Made by a program: the position numbers and the translations under genes
The notes under the pieces: model-generated
What the model saw: only the letters and a program-made list of their open reading frames with translations
What the model was told of the DNA's origin: nothing
The model's database searches: none
Shown: one piece after another, positions 35,605-42,778 of the stretch
How the letters are laid out: each line of letters begins with the position of its first letter
How positions within the stretch are numbered: the stretch's first letter is position 1
Origin: UBA1723 sp045641625
GTDB lineage: Bacteria > Bacteroidota > Bacteroidia > Bacteroidales > Paludibacteraceae
Length of the DNA stretch: 64,000 nt
NCBI GenBank assembly: GCA_045641625.1
Contig: JAZUHH010000079.1
Coordinates: 1-64,000, forward strand
Direction of reading: 5' to 3'

Positions 35605-36651
35605 CTATTCTTCAAGAGCTTCCAGATCAAACTTTCTCTTGCGCTTTTCCCATTGCTCCTTGGCAAGCTGTTGCATGTCTATTTGAGTGTCGTATTCGTC
35701 AGTAATCTCAAGACCAAGAATTGTTTCGATTACATCCTCCATAGTTACAATACCTTCAAGACCTCCATACTCATCAATAACCATAGCCATGTGCTCTTTC
35801 TTTGTGATCATTGTGTCATAGAAACGAAGAATAGACGTGTTCTCGTAGCAGCAAATGATTTGGCGCTTGATTTCCTTTAGTCTCATCTTCTGATGGTCTG
35901 CCGCCAGGTGATAAAGCACATCACTCTTCAAGACGAAACCTGTTATCGAATCTATGGAATCCGAATAGATTGGAATTCGGGAATATCTTTTGAAATCCTT
36001 AGTCTTGAAGAACTCCTCCAACGTAACATCTTCCTGAACAGCAAGCACCACCGTTCTAGGTGTCATCACACTGCGCACCTTGATGGACTTCATCTTCATG
36101 AGGTTGTTGATGATTTTGCTTTCACTGCTCTCGAACACACCTTCTTTCTCTCCGATGCTTGTCAGTACGGCTATTTCCTCTCTACTTACTGTCTGCTCAT
36201 TCTTTTTGGATATCAGGTTCGTCAGAATCTCCGTGACAATAACCAAAGGATATGAAATGTAAACAAGTCCCTGGACAAAATAAGCAACCGGAATGCAGAG
36301 GGACCTCCAGTATGTCGAGCCTATGGACTTGGGAATAATCTCAGAGAACACAAGTATCATCACCGTAAGAATTGTGGATGCCAGACCAAAATACGCATCT
36401 CCAAGCTCAGCCGTGACTTGCATTCCAACCGCAGAAGCTCCAAAAGTATTCGCTATGGTATTCACGGAAAGGATTGCAGAGATAGGACGTCCCATATTCT
36501 TCTTCAAACTGCAAATCAGTTTGCCTCCCTTACTCTTGTTCACAAGCGTCTCCGCATACGATGCGGATGTAGAGAACATCACACTCTCGGAAATCGAGCA
36601 GAGGAACGATATGAACACTGTCAAGAAAAAATATAGTACAAGCAAAAACAT
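35605..36651 (-). CDS. CNNM/CorC-family (hemolysin-like) membrane protein
   Basis: This 348-residue protein has an N-terminal CNNM/DUF21 membrane domain with four segments, including VFSEIIPKSIG, and a CBS pair (MTPRTVVLAV and the regulatory loop VIDEYGGLEGIVTMEDVIE). Proteins of this family are Mg2+ or Co2+ exporters or regulators, often misnamed hemolysins. The C-terminal CorC/HlyC domain is absent. The start at 36651 is chosen over 36699, which adds a non-membrane extension running into the terminator region. Confidence 0.88.
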   Translation of the reverse strand: MFLLVLYFFLTVFISFLCSISESVMFSTSASYAETLVNKSKGGKLICSLKKNMGRPISAILSVNTIANTFGASAVGMQVTAELGDAYFGLASTILTVMILVFSEIIPKSIGSTYWRSLCIPVAYFVQGLVYISYPLVIVTEILTNLISKKNEQTVSREEIAVLTSIGEKEGVFESSESKIINNLMKMKSIKVRSVMTPRTVVLAVQEDVTLEEFFKTKDFKRYSRIPIYSDSIDSITGFVLKSDVLYHLAADHQKMRLKEIKRQIICCYENTSILRFYDTMITKKEHMAMVIDEYGGLEGIVTMEDVIETILGLEITDEYDTQIDMQQLAKEQWEKRKRKFDLEALEE

Positions 36652-36682
36652 ATCCTGTTTAATTTTATGATGTATATCCGCT

Positions 36683-36720
36683 AAAAAAATAAGAAACACT
36701 TACCGTCAGGCAAGTGTTCC
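36683..36720 (-). terminator. Terminator between gldA and the CNNM gene
   Basis: GGAACACTTGCC and GGTAAGTGTTTC pair on the minus strand (36693-36720), followed by TTATTTTTTT. It lies 170 bases after the gldA stop, with a promoter-like TAAATTTG (36853-36860) in between. Confidence 0.75.
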
Positions 36721-36890
36721 GTATTCCCCATTATCTAAATCAACCTCAATTGCGTTTTTTGGTACTAGAAATAAACCTTATGGTTGGATGATTGTATGAC
36801 AACAATTTGTTTTTCGGGTGCAAATTTCTTACCTTTTGGCTTTATTTCAAAACAAATTTATATGTTATTCAGCATATTTGGGCAAAAATG

Positions 36891-37802
36891 TCACTTTTTT
36901 GCATTGTTTGTGAGCTGAATGAACACATCTTCCATGCTTCTTTCCTTCAATTTCAATGTCAAAAGCGGATTGTCAGTATCCTTGGCGTATTCAAAGACTG
37001 ACAGTCTGACATCGGACTTTGACTCGATAGAAAACGATCTGTCGCCTGTCTTTCTGACCTTTGAATCTGCGAACTTCTGCTGAAGTGCTGACAAGTCTGT
37101 TTCATTCAGGAATTCAACTTCAACAACACATCCGTCACTTGTTGCGCTTACGATCTCTGACTCGGCCTCGTTAGCGACAATCTTGCCGTTCTTAATGATT
37201 ATTACCCTGTCGCATATTGCGGAAACCTCCTGCATCAAGTGAGTGGAAAGCATTACAGTCTTCTCTTTGCCCACCTCCTTGATCAAGTCTCTGACCTCAA
37301 TGATCTGGTTAGGGTCAAGACCTGTCGTAGGCTCGTCAAGGATCAGCACCTTGGGATTTGGAATCAATGCTGCGGCAAGACCGACTCTCTGTCGATAGCC
37401 CTTGGAAAGCATTCCTATGCGCTTGTGGGATTCCTTTGTAAGACCTGTCTTGGCTATCATTTCATCCACTCTTGCCTTTTTGTCCTCCACCTTGTATAGT
37501 CCGGCGATGAACATCAGGTACTCGCGGACATACATGTCGGGATAGATCGGATTATGCTCGGGAAGATAACCGATCAGGCTGTGCACTTTCTCGAGATCCG
37601 TATCTACGTCATAGCCGCACACCTTGACCTCTCCGCTATCTTTTGACAGATAGCCGTTAATGATCTTCATTGTGGTGCTCTTTCCAGCACCGTTCTCTCC
37701 AAGAAAAGCGACAATCTCGCCATCCTTGATGGAGAAGTTTATGTCATCGAGTACGGTCTGCGAACCATAACTCTTCTTAAGATGTTTAATTTCTATTGAC
37801 AT
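36891..37802 (-). CDS. gldA: ABC transporter ATP-binding protein GldA
   Basis: GldA is the ATPase of an ABC exporter first found in gliding Bacteroidota; in non-gliding relatives its role is unclear. The 303-residue protein has Walker A GENGAGKST (35-43), signature LSKGYRQRVGLA (about 133), Walker B ILDEPTTGLDP and the H-loop STHLMQEV, followed by a C-terminal extension of about 90 residues. The GldF/GldG membrane partners are not downstream: a terminator follows. It is the last gene of the argE-rnhA-gldA operon, 8 bases after rnhA. Confidence 0.88.
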   Translation of the reverse strand: MSIEIKHLKKSYGSQTVLDDINFSIKDGEIVAFLGENGAGKSTTMKIINGYLSKDSGEVKVCGYDVDTDLEKVHSLIGYLPEHNPIYPDMYVREYLMFIAGLYKVEDKKARVDEMIAKTGLTKESHKRIGMLSKGYRQRVGLAAALIPNPKVLILDEPTTGLDPNQIIEVRDLIKEVGKEKTVMLSTHLMQEVSAICDRVIIIKNGKIVANEAESEIVSATSDGCVVEVEFLNETDLSALQQKFADSKVRKTGDRSFSIESKSDVRLSVFEYAKDTDNPLLTLKLKERSMEDVFIQLTNNAKK

Positions 37803-37810
37803 ACCTGTTA

Positions 37811-38431
37811 TTATTTACGTCCGAAATCAGCAGGAATCTCGCCCCACTCTTTTGTGTTCCACTTCTGGATCTTGACTCTTATGCCATACTGCTTGAGCCA
37901 AGCTTCGGATGCGCGGACCATATCGAACACTTCCTTGTTCTTATCATTCTCCTTCAGCTTTGTCTTGCATTGCCCGCCCATCACCCAAGAGATCGCATTC
38001 CGGCTGTCCGAATAGAGAATGAAGTCGGGGTGTTTTGTCATCACCTCATACAATCCTCGGCATAGGGCAAGGAACTCTCCGATGTTGTTGGTAGCGTCTT
38101 CAAAAGGGCCGAAGTGGAAAGCCAGCTCCCCGTTATGCAGCCATACTCCCTGGAACTCCATCCTGCCGGGATTTCCACTGCAAGCAGCATCCACTGCAAG
38201 GGCGTTCTTCTCATAGGCTTCCGACTGTGGAGTGACAGCCCTTATTGTCTTTGACTCGTAGTAGTCTTGCGGCGCGCCTTTGGCAAAGGCCTCGTTAGCC
38301 TCGGAAAGGCTCGAGAACTTCTTGTACTGGGCCTTCGGGAACCCCTCTATCTGCTCCTGGCACTGGCTCCAGTTTGTATAGATACCTGGCTCGCGGCCAA
38401 CCCACACCACATAATACTTTATGTCCACCAT
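37811..38431 (-). CDS. rnhA: Ribonuclease H with viroplasmin N-terminal domain
   Basis: The enzyme cuts RNA in RNA:DNA hybrids. The 206-residue protein has a caulimovirus-viroplasmin-type N-terminal domain (YYVVWVGREPGIYTNWSQC, residues 6-24) that binds hybrids, then the RNase H1 fold with the catalytic acidic residues in VDAACSGNPG, IGEFLALCRGL and LYSDSRNAISW. It sits 6 bases after the M20 peptidase gene and 8 before gldA. Confidence 0.93.
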   Translation of the reverse strand: MVDIKYYVVWVGREPGIYTNWSQCQEQIEGFPKAQYKKFSSLSEANEAFAKGAPQDYYESKTIRAVTPQSEAYEKNALAVDAACSGNPGRMEFQGVWLHNGELAFHFGPFEDATNNIGEFLALCRGLYEVMTKHPDFILYSDSRNAISWVMGGQCKTKLKENDKNKEVFDMVRASEAWLKQYGIRVKIQKWNTKEWGEIPADFGRK

Positions 38432-38437
38432 CTCCTT

Positions 38438-39496
38438 TTACAGTGTTACTTCCGAGATAAGTTTGATGTACGTAGAAATCGCGTCCTCGATCTCTGCCGG
38501 CATAATGAACTCGTTGGCTGTATGGGATCTTGACGAGTTGCCCGGTCCCATCTTCAAGCTTGGGAAGTGCATAAGCGCCTGGTCCGACAACGTAGGGGAA
38601 CCGAAAGGCTTCTTGCCCATACCTAGAGCAAGCTTCACAATCGGATTGTCCATAGGAATAGATGACGAACTTAGTCGGAATGAACGTGGCTTGATCTCGC
38701 TCTCCAGATTCTGGCAGAGTATTTCGTATATCTCCTCGTTCGAGTAGCACTCGTTCGAACGCACATCCACAACGAACTTGCACACATCAGGCACAACATT
38801 ATGCTGGGTTCCGGCCTCTATCATCGTAGTTGTCATCTTCACAGGGCCAAGCATGTCCGTCTGCTTCGGCAATATGTTTGTGCGGATCCATTCAATATCC
38901 TTTACCGCCTTATAGATTGCATTAACTCCCTCATTTCTTGCGGCGTGTCCTGCCTTTCCGTGTGCATAGCAGTCAAGCACCATCAGTCCCTTCTCTGCCA
39001 CAGCGACATCCATTCCTGTAGGCTCTCCGACCAGCGCAAGGTCAATCTTGGGAAGGTTGGGGATCAGAGCCTCCATGCCGTTCTTGCCGCTGACCTCCTC
39101 CTCTGCGCTTGCCGCAAACACAAGGTTGTAGGCGCACTCCTTTTTGTCGAGTTCCGAGAAGGCGTAGAGAAGCGAAACCAAAGACGCACCGTCGTCGTTG
39201 GTTCCGAGTCCGTAAATCTTGTCGCCCTCCCTTGTCGGAGTGTACGGATCATAGGTCCAGCCGCTGACCGGCTTTACAGTATCCAAATGAGCATTTAGGA
39301 GCAAAGTCGGCTTGGAGTCGGAGAAATGGGAGCCTTTTATCCATACATTGTTGTTCACTCTGTTTGCTTTGAACCCCATTTTTTCGACATGCTGCTGAAA
39401 GAAATCAGAGACCTGGTTTTCCTCTCTGCTGTGCGAAGGAATCTTGACCAGCTCACAAAGTAATTCTATTGCGTTTTCTGATAATGAATTTGCCAT
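38438..39496 (-). CDS. argE: M20 peptidase, probable acetyl/succinyl-ornithine deacylase
   Basis: This 352-residue zinc hydrolase has the M20 metal-binding motifs NAHLDTV, GTNDDGAS and AASAEEEVSG, and a dimerisation insert. Its closest family appears to be the Bacteroidota ArgE' group, which releases ornithine from N-succinyl- or N-acetylornithine in arginine synthesis; substrate choice is inferred from family only. The start at 39496 is forced by the promoter at 39515-39522. Confidence 0.8.
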   Translation of the reverse strand: MANSLSENAIELLCELVKIPSHSREENQVSDFFQQHVEKMGFKANRVNNNVWIKGSHFSDSKPTLLLNAHLDTVKPVSGWTYDPYTPTREGDKIYGLGTNDDGASLVSLLYAFSELDKKECAYNLVFAASAEEEVSGKNGMEALIPNLPKIDLALVGEPTGMDVAVAEKGLMVLDCYAHGKAGHAARNEGVNAIYKAVKDIEWIRTNILPKQTDMLGPVKMTTTMIEAGTQHNVVPDVCKFVVDVRSNECYSNEEIYEILCQNLESEIKPRSFRLSSSSIPMDNPIVKLALGMGKKPFGSPTLSDQALMHFPSLKMGPGNSSRSHTANEFIMPAEIEDAISTYIKLISEVTL

Positions 39497-39514
39497 TTTT
39501 CCACATTTTGATAG

Positions 39515-39522
39515 CAAAAATA
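39515..39522 (-). promoter_or_regulatory. Promoter of the argE-rnhA-gldA operon
   Basis: The minus strand reads TATTTTTG, a perfect TAnnTTTG match, 19 bases before the chosen ATG. Confidence 0.65.
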
Positions 39523-39612
39523 CATTTTTTTTCCTGATTTTTATTCCTTTGCTTGCTAATTACCATTTTTTTTTATTCCTTTGAAGCCGGAAATGAAAAT
39601 TAGGATATAGAA

Positions 39613-40050
39613 ATGAATAAAATATCACACATTTGCTGTTTACTATTAACACTTTTTCTTACTGCTTGTAACAACAGTTTTAACGAGGAAATACCTTCGA
39701 CTTCTACGAGTTTCTTGAACAAGCACTTTGCTAACGCTCATATCGTGGAAATTCAGAAGACTTTGGATTACGATTACGAGGTGACTCTTGACAATGGTGT
39801 TGACATCACTTTCGAAAGAAGAGGAAACTGGGAGGAGATCAATGCAAGAAAGAACGACATCTCTTCTGTATTCGAGCAGATTTTGCCTTACAGTCTCTTC
39901 ACTCACGTCAAGACTAACTATCCTGGCAAGAAGATCCGCAAGGTGGAAAGAAAGAAATATGGCTATCTTGTAACATTGAACAAGCCTGAGTCAATAAAGC
40001 TTGAGTTCAACAAGAGCGGTTCGTTCATCTCTAAGAGAGCGGACGACTAA
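39613..40050 (+). CDS. PepSY-like (DUF2874) lipoprotein
   Basis: This 145-residue lipoprotein has lipobox LTAC (Cys19). The mature part holds two PepSY-like repeats of the Bacteroidota DUF2874 type: FANAHIVEIQKTLDYDYEVTLDNGVDITFERRGNWEEI and YPGKKIRKVERKKYGYLVTLNKPESIKLEFNKSGSF. Such proteins are exported and of unknown function. Monocistronic, followed by a terminator. Confidence 0.8.
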   Translation: MNKISHICCLLLTLFLTACNNSFNEEIPSTSTSFLNKHFANAHIVEIQKTLDYDYEVTLDNGVDITFERRGNWEEINARKNDISSVFEQILPYSLFTHVKTNYPGKKIRKVERKKYGYLVTLNKPESIKLEFNKSGSFISKRADD

Positions 40051-40086
40051 CCTGTTGCATCTTGCAAATACCAGACTATAAGATAT

Positions 40087-40117
40087 AAAGGATAGGCTTC
40101 CGCCTGTCCTTTTTTTG
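40087..40117 (+). terminator. Terminator of the PepSY-like gene
   Basis: AAAGGATAGGC and GCCTGTCCTTT pair around a TTCC loop, followed by TTTTTTT. Confidence 0.85.
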
Positions 40118-40249
40118 TTTCGGTCAAAATCATCACGTGGTTTGAACCCTGCGGATATGCTATAGGGAAGAGCCTCTATATGGCTACATGTCTATGATGT
40201 TTGGGGTACGTTTATGACACGTTTGACCGGACAATAAAAATAAATGTGC

Positions 40250-40257
40250 TAACTTTG
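40250..40257 (+). promoter_or_regulatory. Promoter of the nitrilase gene
   Basis: TAACTTTG is a perfect TAnnTTTG match, 95 bases before the ATG. Confidence 0.6.
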
Positions 40258-40263
40258 CATACC

Positions 40264-40352
40264 GGGCAGTCCTCCTCCATCATTACGGCAACAGAGACTG
40301 AGGGGATGTTCCCCGACAACCTACATTTTCAAACAACAAACAATCCGGAAAC
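40264..40352 (+). other. Possibly structured leader of the nitrilase gene
   Basis: The leader contains GGGGATGTTCCCC (40302-40318 region) as a small hairpin and a longer-range CAGTC/GACTG pair just before it. No known riboswitch pattern is recognised. Confidence 0.3.
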
Positions 40353-41165
40353 ATGAAAGACTTACAGATAATCACCATACAGTACGACATTGCTGCAAAC
40401 CAACCGCAAAGCAACAGAGAGACTATTTCTGCGATGATCAATGATGCGCTGAAGTCTGCGCCAAAGGCAAATCCGGAGGGCGAGGCTCCCGCGACTTTGG
40501 TTGTGCTTCCAGAGATGATGACTTGCGGATTCTCTATAGACTCGCACCTTTGCGCAGAGGACGCAAACAGCTCCGAATCAATAGCTTTTTTGAAAGACAC
40601 AGCAAACAGCCTCAACATATATATTTGCGGTTCGCTTCCCATAAGCGAGAACAGGAAGGTATATAACCGCTGCGTGTTCATCGCTCCGAACGGGACAATG
40701 GCAACATACGACAAGAAGCACCTGTTCTCCATCGGATTCGAACGCGAGGCATACGCAGAGGGAACGGAAAGAGTGGTCGTTGACTGCGAGGGATGGAAGA
40801 TCCTGCTTTCAGTATGCTATGACGTGCGCTTCCCCGTATGGCTCAGAAACAGGAAGCTTGACTATGACGTGATGATAAATGTCGCAAACTGGCCGACTGT
40901 GCGCATTGACGGATGGAAGACTCTGCTCAAAGCCAGAGCCATAGAAAACCAGGCATACGTTGTCGGAGTCAACAGGACAGGCAGAGACTCCTTTGACGCA
41001 GAATACCCCGGCGACAGCCACGTCATAGACTTCAAGGGCAAGGTTGTTGCAGAAAACGACAATGGCAACAGCTTTTGCATCACAACCCTCCAGCAAGCTC
41101 CCCTTCTACAGTTTAGAAAGAAGTTCGCCGCATGGAAAGATGCGGATGACTTCCAGATTGTATAA
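40353..41165 (+). CDS. Nitrilase-superfamily amidase (omega-amidase-like)
   Basis: This 270-residue cytosolic protein has the Glu-Lys-Cys triad of the nitrilase fold: LPEMMTCGFS (Glu), YDKKHLFSIG (Lys) and LSVCYDVRFP (Cys), followed by RAIENQAYVVGVNR. It is closest to the YafV/omega-amidase group, which hydrolyses alpha-ketoglutaramate or related omega-amides in methionine and glutamine salvage. The specific substrate is inferred. Monocistronic. Confidence 0.88.
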   Translation: MKDLQIITIQYDIAANQPQSNRETISAMINDALKSAPKANPEGEAPATLVVLPEMMTCGFSIDSHLCAEDANSSESIAFLKDTANSLNIYICGSLPISENRKVYNRCVFIAPNGTMATYDKKHLFSIGFEREAYAEGTERVVVDCEGWKILLSVCYDVRFPVWLRNRKLDYDVMINVANWPTVRIDGWKTLLKARAIENQAYVVGVNRTGRDSFDAEYPGDSHVIDFKGKVVAENDNGNSFCITTLQQAPLLQFRKKFAAWKDADDFQIV

Positions 41166-41492
41166 CACTACAGAATACAATTTAGCGGACATGGCTAACA
41201 CTGCTTCGAATGGCGTCTGCCATGTTCGTTTTCAAGTGACATACAAGCCCAAACCAGAACCATAAACTACAACACAAACGCCATCTGAATTTATAATCAA
41301 TCACTTAAGTCAGATTCCTCATCCATACGTCTATGATTACAAAATAAAGAACTCAAATAAAGTTTTCTGCTCATTTGTTTGCAGAAAAGAAAAAAAAGCA
41401 CTAATTTTGCCTCCGTTTTTGCGTAACCGCTTATGATGGCACGTAGCCTCGGTAATGTTGCGTTAAGTTTAATTGAGAAAAACAAAATTAAA
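41166..41492. other. Spacer before rplS
   Basis: No gene is evident. GGACATGGC 41187-41195 can pair with GCCATGTTC (about 41218-41226), a weak terminator-like hairpin for the nitrilase gene. The rplS promoter lies at the right end (41378-41409). Confidence 0.4.
41378..41409 (+). promoter_or_regulatory. Promoter of rplS
   Basis: TTTG 41378-41381, a 20-base spacer and TAATTTTG 41402-41409 match the full Bacteroidota consensus. Confidence 0.75.
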
Positions 41493-41846
41493 ATGGCAGT
41501 TGATTTAATCAAAGTTGCAGAGCAGGCATTTGCTACAAAGAAGGAGCTTCCTGCATTCAAGAGCGGTGATACTATCACAGTTGCTTACAAGATCGTTGAG
41601 GGTAACAAGGAGCGTATCCAGCAGTTCCGTGGTGTAGTTATCCGTATCAGCGGACACCAGGACAAGAAGAGATTCACAGTTAGAAAGGTTTCTAACGGTA
41701 TTGGTGTTGAGCGTATCTTCCCAATCGAGTCTCCATTCATCGAGGAGATCGTTCTAAACAAGGTTGGTGTTGTTCGCCGTGCTAAGCTTTACTACCTACG
41801 TAACCTTACTGGTAAGAAGGCTAGAATCAAGGAGAAGAGAGCTTAA
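41493..41846 (+). CDS. rplS: 50S ribosomal protein L19
   Basis: L19 lies at the 30S-50S interface. The 117-residue protein shows the family's FKSGDTITVAYKIVEGNKERIQQFRGVVI, VRKVSNGIGVERIFP and VRRAKLYYLR. The ATG at 41493 gives the standard length; an earlier frame from 41433 is the untranslated leader. It is transcribed alone, with no trmD or rimM next to it. Confidence 0.97.
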   Translation: MAVDLIKVAEQAFATKKELPAFKSGDTITVAYKIVEGNKERIQQFRGVVIRISGHQDKKRFTVRKVSNGIGVERIFPIESPFIEEIVLNKVGVVRRAKLYYLRNLTGKKARIKEKRA

Positions 41847-41861
41847 TCTCAACTTTGAACG

Positions 41862-41902
41862 AAAGAATAAGAGAGTATATCGAAAGGTATGTTCTCTTTT
41901 TT
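41862..41902 (+). terminator. Terminator of rplS
   Basis: AAGAGAGTATA and TATGTTCTCTT form the stem, followed by TTTTTTG. Confidence 0.75.
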
Positions 41903-42099
41903 GTTATACCTCACACTCTACCAAACAAGTGTACACAAACTTACCCAAACGAAGATATTGCAGGACTAATGTACTCTTATTCACTTTACAGGGCTACGGA
42001 AATCATGAAATAGCATAGCCACAAACTACTTGACGAAAAAGGACTGAAGATATCATGGTTTTCATAACCTAATTGTGCGTGGAATAGGCATATTTTGAT

Positions 42100-42107
42100 T
42101 ATCTTTG
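42100..42107 (+). promoter_or_regulatory. Promoter of the phosphatase-uvrA transcript
   Basis: TATCTTTG is a perfect TAnnTTTG match, 23 bases before the ATG at 42130. Confidence 0.7.
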
Positions 42108-42129
42108 CAGATATTTCAGAAAAACTATC

Positions 42130-42774
42130 ATGACAAGAATATTCCTTTGCAGACACGGACAGACAGAGTGGAACGAAAAGCATATTTTCCAGGGACAGCA
42201 CAACTCCCCTTTGACTGAATTGGGAGTCGAGCAAGCCAGAAAACTCGGCGAGGTGCTTTCTCGCTACCAGTTTGACAAAGTATATTGCAGCGTGCTTGAC
42301 AGAGCCAAGGAGACTGCAGACGTTATACTTGACGAAATGAATGCAAAGACTCTGCCAATAGAGTCTGTCGCAGGAGTCCAGGAAATATATCTTGGCGTGC
42401 TTGAAGGCAACGACTTCGAGGTCGGTATGGCAAAGTATCCCGAAATCATGGACAGCTTCTGGGAAGAGACTGCCGGAGAAAGAGACTGGGAGACACTCGG
42501 AGATGTTCGCCGCAGGGCCTCAAAGCAAATCGAAGAAATCAGAGACAACAACGAGGGCAAGACCATACTCGTCGTAACTCACGGCGTTGTGTTGCGCTCC
42601 CTTTATTCATATTTCCACAACTTCACGCTTGAGGAGTCAAGATGCCAGCCGAAACCCGAAAGCGCATGCCTCTGCGAGGTATGTTGGGAACATGGCATCT
42701 GGGACATCAAGATGTGGAACTCTACAGACCACTTAAGCGGTCTGGCATCAACAGCAAAACATTCATTCCTATAA
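42130..42774 (+). CDS. Histidine phosphatase family protein
   Basis: This 214-residue protein belongs to the phosphoglycerate-mutase-like histidine phosphatases: RHGQTEWNE holds the catalytic His, SVLDRAKETADVI the second Arg, and VVTHGVVLRSL the second His. Members act on phosphosugars, alpha-ribazole phosphate or other small phosphates; the substrate is not decidable here. uvrA follows after 4 bases. Confidence 0.88.
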   Translation: MTRIFLCRHGQTEWNEKHIFQGQHNSPLTELGVEQARKLGEVLSRYQFDKVYCSVLDRAKETADVILDEMNAKTLPIESVAGVQEIYLGVLEGNDFEVGMAKYPEIMDSFWEETAGERDWETLGDVRRRASKQIEEIRDNNEGKTILVVTHGVVLRSLYSYFHNFTLEESRCQPKPESACLCEVCWEHGIWDIKMWNSTDHLSGLASTAKHSFL

Positions 42775-42778
42775 AGAC

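Noticed and set aside
35653..36670. Plus-strand frames opposite the CNNM gene
   Set aside because: Antisense shadows of a protein with clear membrane and CBS motifs.
41044..41265. Short frame after the nitrilase gene as a gene remnant
   Set aside because: Its reading depends on a frame inside the nitrilase gene; only the last part is intergenic and too short to judge.
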